NCBI GenBank assembly: GCA_902762805.1
Contig: CACWPQ010000010.1
Coordinates: 1-64,000 of the forward strand
Reading direction: 5' to 3'
Length of the DNA: 64,000 bases
Source of the DNA: an uncultured Bacteroidota bacterium
Lineage (GTDB): Bacteria > Bacteroidota > Bacteroidia > Bacteroidales > P3
The notes beneath the pieces were generated by a model. The model made no database searches. It was given only the letters and a program-made list of their open reading frames with translations, and was not told the origin of the DNA. The translations under genes and the position numbers were made by a program. This document shows positions 59,812 to 64,000 of this stretch, piece by piece; the first letter of the stretch is position 1, and every line of letters begins with the position of its first letter.

Positions 59812-60534
59812 ATGTATCGTGCTGCACACAGATTAGACCAAATGACCCCGGCGGACTACCAGGCCATAGAGCCAATGTTGAAGGCCGTGGAGACCATGAA
59901 CCGCCTATATCCACAAATGATAATCGTTGCCGACTTGCGCACCCAGGGTTTCCTGTATGTCTCCCATTCACCCTTCGTGATGGAGGGCTTCGACGTGGAA
60001 GAGGTGCGCGCGAGGGGATTCGATTTTTTCCGCGACAAGGTGGAGGAGGAGGACATGGACGTGGCCCGCGTGATTGGCCGGCTGGCCTCGCGGCCTATCG
60101 ACAGCACCCACTCGTGGGTGCTGTCGTTCCACTACAGGCTTCAGGCGAAGAAACGTCAGTTGCTTATAAACCAACGTCTTTCTGTGTTGGTCTACGACGC
60201 CGAGGGGCGCCCGTGGCTGGTGCTGGGTGTGCTGACGCGTCCGGCGCGACAGGTGACGAAGTATATCGTGGGGGGCGACTACTGCTCCACGCGCCGCTAC
60301 CGCTTCATCTCCGAGCGCGAGGGGTGGGCCGAGCTCAAGGAGCTGCGCCTTTCGGAGCCCGAGCGCATGATGCTGCAACTGTCGGCGCGCGGCTTCACTG
60401 TGGAGGAGATCAGCGAGGCCATGTGCCGTTCGCTCCACACGGTGCAGTACTACCGGCGCCGCGTGTACGAAAAATTCGGTGTCGACGAAATCGGCGCCGC
60501 CCTCGCCGCCGCCACCTGCTACTGCCTTATCTAG
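59812..60534 (+). CDS. LuxR-type HTH regulator with PAS-like N-terminus
   Basis: 240 residues. The N-terminal 160 residues look like a PAS-type sensor (IIVADLRTQGFLYVSHSPFVMEGFDVEEV, then a strand-rich SWVLSFHYRLQAKKRQLLINQRLSVLVYD). The C-terminus is a LuxR/GerE helix-turn-helix: LSEPERMMLQLSARGFTVEEISEAMCRSLHTVQYYRRRVYEKFGV. No receiver domain or signal peptide. Regulators of this build are common in Bacteroidales; targets are unknown. It stands alone with its own promoter. Confidence 0.88.
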   Translation: MYRAAHRLDQMTPADYQAIEPMLKAVETMNRLYPQMIIVADLRTQGFLYVSHSPFVMEGFDVEEVRARGFDFFRDKVEEEDMDVARVIGRLASRPIDSTHSWVLSFHYRLQAKKRQLLINQRLSVLVYDAEGRPWLVLGVLTRPARQVTKYIVGGDYCSTRRYRFISEREGWAELKELRLSEPERMMLQLSARGFTVEEISEAMCRSLHTVQYYRRRVYEKFGVDEIGAALAAATCYCLI

Positions 60535-60569
60535 ACTCCTGCCGGACGGCAGGGGAATTCTTGCCTGCC

Positions 60570-60624
60570 GGCAGGGGAACGGTAGGGCTGTTCTTCGGTT
60601 GTTCTTCGGTTGTTCTTCGGTTGT
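60570..60624. repeat. Tandem array, five 11-bp units
   Basis: GGCAGGGGAAC, GGTAGGGCTGT, then three copies of TCTTCGGTTGT, without spacers. It lies 36 bp after the LuxR-type gene. The first units match GGTAGGGGAAY of the array at 31338. Confidence 0.9.
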
Positions 60625-60718
60625 CGGTTCCTTTCGGAACCTGCGCTCCTGCGGTTCGGGGGGGTGGGGGAGAAAGGGAGGAAGACACAGGTCGGTGGGC
60701 CGATGTGTCTTCCCGGGG

Positions 60719-60792
60719 TGACCCTGCTGCGACTCGAACGCAGGACCTACTGCTTAGAAGGCAGTTGCTCTATCCAGCTGAGCTACAGAGCC
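60719..60792 (-). tRNA. tRNA-Arg (TCT)
   Basis: 74 nt on the minus strand. Acceptor GGCTCTG/CAGGGTC with two G-U pairs; anticodon stem ACTGC/GCAGT around CTTCTAA, anticodon TCT. T-arm CTGCG-TTCGAGT-CGCAG. No encoded CCA. Confidence 0.93.
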
Positions 60793-60801
60793 GTCTATCC
60801 G

Positions 60802-60876
60802 TCGGGACACCCAGATTCGAACTGGGGATCTCCTGCTCCCAAAGCAGGCGCGATAACCGGACTACGCTATATCCCG
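60802..60876 (-). tRNA. tRNA-Pro (TGG)
   Basis: 75 nt, minus strand. Starts CGGGATATAGCG, the usual bacterial tRNA-Pro 5' end; anticodon stem CCTGC/GCAGG around TTTGGGA, anticodon TGG. T-arm CCCAG-TTCGAAT-CTGGG. Confidence 0.95.
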
Positions 60877-60889
60877 TTGGTGCTAAATT

Positions 60890-60917
60890 AAAAAGACGCC
60901 TTGCGGGGCGTCTTTCT
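60890..60917 (-). terminator. Hairpin between tRNA-Ser and tRNA-Pro
   Basis: On the minus strand AAAGACGCC/GGCGTCTTT with a short loop, then TTTTTAATTT. It stands downstream of tRNA-Ser and upstream of tRNA-Pro, so it would reduce expression of the last two tRNAs unless it is a processing site. Confidence 0.6.
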
Positions 60918-60919
60918 GG

Positions 60920-61007
60920 CGGAGAAGGGGGGATTCGAACCCCCGGTACCCTAATCGAGTACGACAGTTTAGCAAACTGTTGGTTTCAGCCACTCACCCA
61001 CCTCTCC
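60920..61007 (-). tRNA. tRNA-Ser (GCT)
   Basis: 88 nt with the long variable arm of tRNA-Ser. Acceptor GGAGAGG/CTTCTCC, anticodon stem ACAGT/ACTGT around TTGCTAA, anticodon GCT. T-arm CGGGGG-TTCGAAT-CCCCC. Confidence 0.95.
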
Positions 61008-61059
61008 GTGTGTTCTTCTAGTTGACTAAAAGCACCGCTTTCTCTCTCGAAAAGCGGTG

Positions 61060-61091
61060 CAAAAGTACGAACATTTTTGATACTGACCAAA
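61060..61091 (-). promoter_or_regulatory. Promoter of the tRNA-Ser-Pro-Arg cluster
   Basis: Minus strand TTTGG at 61087-61091 and TACTTTTG at 61060-61067, spacer 19 bp; the leader carries a GCACCGCTTT/AAAGCGGTGC hairpin. Confidence 0.7.
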
Positions 61092-61138
61092 TTTTTTTTA
61101 TCTTCACCCGCTACTTCTTGCTTCTTGCTCCTTACTCC

Positions 61139-61885
61139 TTACTTCTTACTTGCCTGGTTGGCAACGCTTTGCATCTTGGCAGCGATGACTTCGGGGTCGC
61201 CGAGAAATTTGTCTTCGACGAGGTTCATGCGGTCGTCAAAAGTGAAGACATAGGGCACTGCCGTGGGCAAATTGAACTTGATTATCTCTTCGTTGGACAT
61301 GCCTTTGAGCTCTTTGACGATGCCGCGCAGCGAGTTGCCGTGGGCGACGACGAGGAGGGTGTTGCGGTTGTCGAAGGCGGGGAGGATGGTGCCGCGGTAG
61401 TAGGGCATGAGGCGTTCGATGGTGTCTTTGAGGCTCTCGGTCAGCGGGATGAGGTTGTCGGGGATTTCGTTGTAGCGTGGGTCGAGACGCGGGGAGCGCT
61501 CCTCGTGGAGGTCGAGGGCGGGGGGCTGCACGTCGTAGGAGCGGCGCCAGAGGAGCACCTGCTCGTCGCCGTATTTCTGTGCGGTCTCGGCTTTGTTGAG
61601 GCCCTGGATGGCGCCGTAGCTCTTCTCGTTGAGACGCCACGATTTCTGCACCGGCAGCCAGTCCATGTCCATGGCGTCGAGCATCTGGTTGAGGGTCTTG
61701 ACGGCGCGTTTGAGGTAGGAGGTGAAGCAGAGCTCGGGGCGGTAGCCCTCGGCTTTGAGCAGGCGGCCGGCCTCGAAGGCTTCGGCCATGCCGGCCTCGG
61801 TGAGGTCGACGTCGGTCCATCCGGTGAAGAGGTTGAGTTTGTTCCACGCGCTTTCGCCGTGGCGGACAAGTATGAGGGTTTTCAT
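61139..61885 (-). CDS. gpmA: 2,3-bisphosphoglycerate-dependent phosphoglycerate mutase
   Basis: 248 residues. LILVRHGESAWNKLNLFTGWTDVDL carries the phospho-His, WRLNEKSYGAIQGLNKAETA the Glu/Tyr region (GAIQ where most have GALQ), and VVAHGNSLRGIVKEL the second His. It interconverts 3- and 2-phosphoglycerate in glycolysis. Its ATG overlaps the lgt stop by four bases. Confidence 0.98.
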   Translation of the reverse strand: MKTLILVRHGESAWNKLNLFTGWTDVDLTEAGMAEAFEAGRLLKAEGYRPELCFTSYLKRAVKTLNQMLDAMDMDWLPVQKSWRLNEKSYGAIQGLNKAETAQKYGDEQVLLWRRSYDVQPPALDLHEERSPRLDPRYNEIPDNLIPLTESLKDTIERLMPYYRGTILPAFDNRNTLLVVAHGNSLRGIVKELKGMSNEEIIKFNLPTAVPYVFTFDDRMNLVEDKFLGDPEVIAAKMQSVANQASKK

Positions 61886-62763
61886 TTCTTTTTCTTTTTG
61901 TCTTTATCTTCAAATTTTACTTTTTCGCCTTTGGGGAAGGGTCCGGAGGGGAAGGTGTCCTTGTGGGCGAGCCAGAGGATGACCCCGCCGGCGAGGATGA
62001 AGGGGATGCTGAGCAGCTGGCCCATGTTGAGCGTCATGCCGGCTTCGAAGTCCACCTGGTCGTTCTTGACGAACTCGATGAGCAGTCGGACGCCCCAGAG
62101 TGCGATGAGCCAGGCGCCGAAGATGACGCCGGTGCGCGGCCGGGATTTCTTGCGCAGGTAGTACCACAGGCAGCTGCCGAAGATGGCCAGGTAGGAGAGG
62201 GCTTCGTAGAGCTGGGTGGGGTGCTTGGGCTGCGTCTCGCCGTCGCGGACGAAGATGAAGCCCCAGGGCAGGGTGGTGGCGTGGCCGTAGATTTCGCTGT
62301 TGAAGAGGTTGCCCAGGCGTATGAAGGCGCCGCCGAGGGCGACGACGATGACCAGGCGGTCGAGCAGCCACCACACGTTCATTGCGAAGCGGCGCCAGAA
62401 GAGCCAGAGGGCCAGCAGGATGCCGATGGCGGCGCCATGGCTGGCCAGGCCTTCGAAGCCGGTGAAGCGTCCGTCGTGGAATGGCCAGAAGATTTCGAAC
62501 CAGTGCTCGGAGGTGAGGAAATAGTCGGGCTGGTAGAAGATGCAGTGGCCGAGGCGCGCGCCGCCGAGGGTGGCGAGGAAGACGTAGATGGTGAGATGGT
62601 CGAGGTAGTCCGTGTGCACGCCCTCGCGCTTGAATATTCGCTGGAGTATGAGGTAGGCGCACGCAAAAGCGAATAGGAACCCCAGCGAGTAGTAGCGCAC
62701 GGGGAACGACCCGATGTTGAACCACACGGGGTCCACATTCCATTCTATAGCCAACGGCAGCAT
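61882..62763 (-). CDS. lgt: Prolipoprotein diacylglyceryl transferase
   Basis: 293 residues, seven membrane segments. RYYSLGFLFAFACAYLI, ATLGGARLGHCIFYQPDYF, GFEGLASHGAAIGI, ALGGAFIRLGNLFNSEIYG (Lgt signature) and QLYEAL are present. It transfers diacylglycerol to the lipobox Cys, matching the many lipoproteins in this window. The first ATG (62763) is chosen over a TTG 15 nt upstream. The C-terminus ends in a Lys/Asp-rich tail after GPFPKGEK, longer than usual. Confidence 0.97.
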   Translation of the reverse strand: MLPLAIEWNVDPVWFNIGSFPVRYYSLGFLFAFACAYLILQRIFKREGVHTDYLDHLTIYVFLATLGGARLGHCIFYQPDYFLTSEHWFEIFWPFHDGRFTGFEGLASHGAAIGILLALWLFWRRFAMNVWWLLDRLVIVVALGGAFIRLGNLFNSEIYGHATTLPWGFIFVRDGETQPKHPTQLYEALSYLAIFGSCLWYYLRKKSRPRTGVIFGAWLIALWGVRLLIEFVKNDQVDFEAGMTLNMGQLLSIPFILAGGVILWLAHKDTFPSGPFPKGEKVKFEDKDKKKKK

Positions 62764-62785
62764 AATGTCTATAACCAATAACCTT

Positions 62786-64000
62786 TTATTTCGCGTAGTT
62801 GATGGCGCGGGTTTCGCGGATGACGGTGACCTTGATTTGGCCGGGGTAGGTCATCTCGCTCTGGATTTGCTTGGAGAGGTCGAAGCTGAGTTTGGTGGCC
62901 TCGGCGTCGTTCACCTTGTCGGCGCCGACAATGACGCGCAGCTCGCGGCCGGCCTGGATGGCGTAGGTCTTCACCACGCCGGGGTAGCCCATGGCCATGT
63001 CCTCGAGCTTCTTGAGGCGGTTGATGTAGGCTTCGACCACCTCGCGGCGGGCGCCGGGGCGAGCGCCGCTGATGGCGTCGGCCACCTGGATGATGGGGCT
63101 GATGAGGTTGGTCATCTCCATCTCGTCGTGGTGGGCGCCGATGGCGTTGCAGATGTCGGGGTGCTCTTTGTACTTCTCGGCCAGTTTCATACCGAAGATG
63201 GCGTGCGGCATCTCGGGGTCGGTCTCGGGCACCTTGCCTATGTCGTGGAGCAGGCCGGCGCGCTTGGCCATCTTGGGGTTGAGGCCGAGCTCGGAGGCCA
63301 TGGTGGCGGCCAGGTTGGCCACCTCGCGGCTGTGCTGTAACAGGTTTTGACCGTAGGAGGAGCGGTATTTCATGCGGCCCACCATGCGGACCAGCTCGTG
63401 GTTGAGGTTGAGGATGCCGAGGTCGATGCAGGTGCGCTTGCCCACCTCGTTGATGTCCTGCTCGATCTGGCGGCGTGTCTTGGCGACCACCTCCTCGATG
63501 CGGGCGGGGTGGATGCGGCCGTCGGTGACCAGCTTGTGGAGCGAGAGGCGTGCAATCTCGCGGCGGACGGGGTCGAAGCCGGAGATGATGATGGCGTCGG
63601 GCGAGTCGTCGATGATGATTTCGACGCCGGTGAGGCTCTCGAGGGTGCGTATGTTGCGGCCCTCGCGGCCAATGATGCGGCCTTTGACCTCCTCGTTCTC
63701 GAGGTTGAAGACCGAGACGGTGTTCTCGACGGCGGTCTCGGTGGCGGTGCGCTGGATGGACTGGATGACGATCTTCTTGGCCTGTTCGGCGGCGGTGAGC
63801 TTGGCCTCCTCGACGATGTCCATGATGGTGGTGGAGGCTTCGGCGCGGGCTTCCTCGGTCATGGTCTCCACCAGCTGGCGCTTGGCCTCCTCGGCGGTCA
63901 TGCCGGCGATGTGTTCGAGCTTGGTGACGCTCTCGTTGTAGACTTTCTCCACCTCGGCCTGGCGCACGTGGAGGGCCTCGATCTGCTTGTTGAGGTTGTC
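62786..64000 (-). CDS. rny: Ribonuclease Y (partial)
   Basis: The visible 404 codons run off the right edge toward the N-terminus. The segment starts within the coiled-coil region ([20 protein letters not shown]), followed by the KH domain ([20 protein letters not shown]) and the HD domain ([27 protein letters not shown]). RNase Y is a membrane-tethered endoribonuclease starting mRNA decay. The membrane anchor lies outside the window. Stop 22 bp before lgt. Confidence 0.96.
   Translation of the reverse strand, partial: DNLNKQIEALHVRQAEVEKVYNESVTKLEHIAGMTAEEAKRQLVETMTEEARAEASTTIMDIVEEAKLTAAEQAKKIVIQSIQRTATETAVENTVSVFNLENEEVKGRIIGREGRNIRTLESLTGVEIIIDDSPDAIIISGFDPVRREIARLSLHKLVTDGRIHPARIEEVVAKTRRQIEQDINEVGKRTCIDLGILNLNHELVRMVGRMKYRSSYGQNLLQHSREVANLAATMASELGLNPKMAKRAGLLHDIGKVPETDPEMPHAIFGMKLAEKYKEHPDICNAIGAHHDEMEMTNLISPIIQVADAISGARPGARREVVEAYINRLKKLEDMAMGYPGVVKTYAIQAGRELRVIVGADKVNDAEATKLSFDLSKQIQSEMTYPGQIKVTVIRETRAINYAK

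Overview
The window reads as chromosomal DNA of a GC-rich member of the Bacteroidales, probably an uncultured gut or rumen lineage. Three things support this. Most genes are preceded by the Bacteroidetes promoter type, a TTTG-like -33 element and a TAnnTTTG -7 element about 19-20 bp apart. The gene families are typical of the phylum: a T9SS sorting tail, an S46 dipeptidyl-peptidase, a GSCFA protein, CarboxypepD_reg proteins, an EF-G paralogue and a GxxExxY protein. The order rplM-rpsI-rpsB-tsf is also as expected. The genus cannot be named from sequence alone. I saw no prophage, insertion sequence, rRNA operon or CRISPR array.

Layout. 1-5.7 kb: a truncated secreted SGNH hydrolase, an MBOAT acyltransferase, two tRNA-Ala genes, then a minus-strand dut / NamZ-like / nitroreductase run. 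5.8-11.9 kb: a Na/phosphate cotransporter and an AraC regulator facing a five-gene operon of acetyltransferase, flavodoxin, hydrolase, FMN reductase and cupin, three of them lipoproteins. 12.3-18.4 kb: a PIN toxin-antitoxin pair and a 1658-residue single-chain type ISP restriction-modification enzyme, both driven by almost the same 45-bp promoter. 18.7-25.9 kb: DUF362 and flavodoxin lipoproteins, a class II ribonucleotide reductase, a P-loop kinase/dCMP deaminase fusion, purE and a small radical SAM protein. 25.9-26.7 kb: a GxxExxY nuclease-like gene bracketed by three long-hairpin repeats. 26.7-43.8 kb: mainly housekeeping (tsf, rpsB, rpsI, rplM, ribD, dnaE, thyA, manC, asnS), with a type II cytosine methylase/endonuclease pair inserted between manC and asnS.

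43.8-55.3 kb: a broken DUF1016 gene, two striking phased intergenic arrays, a DPP11-type peptidase, a threonine-dehydrogenase-like enzyme, ddl, a GSCFA gene and a Sel1/outer-membrane operon. It ends in a decayed defence-like stretch with an ATPase tail, an MmeI N-terminus, an intact DUF1016 nuclease and a WYL tail, part of it between 167-bp direct repeats. 55.3-64 kb: an EF-G paralogue without the catalytic histidine, an unknown protein overlapping a deiminase-Sel1 fusion, a LuxR-type regulator, three tRNAs, gpmA, lgt and a partial rny.

The strongest unexplained signals are repeats. (i) The GxxExxY gene lies inside three 96-98 bp elements whose outer arms form covarying long stems. (ii) Intergenic tandem arrays share an exact 11-bp period at four loci, and three of them share the unit GGTAGGGGAAY. 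(iii) A 21-bp phased array holds six copies of TTTATCGGGTCA, four direct and two inverted. (iv) At least ten short palindromic or repetitive inserts sit in frame inside otherwise conserved genes.
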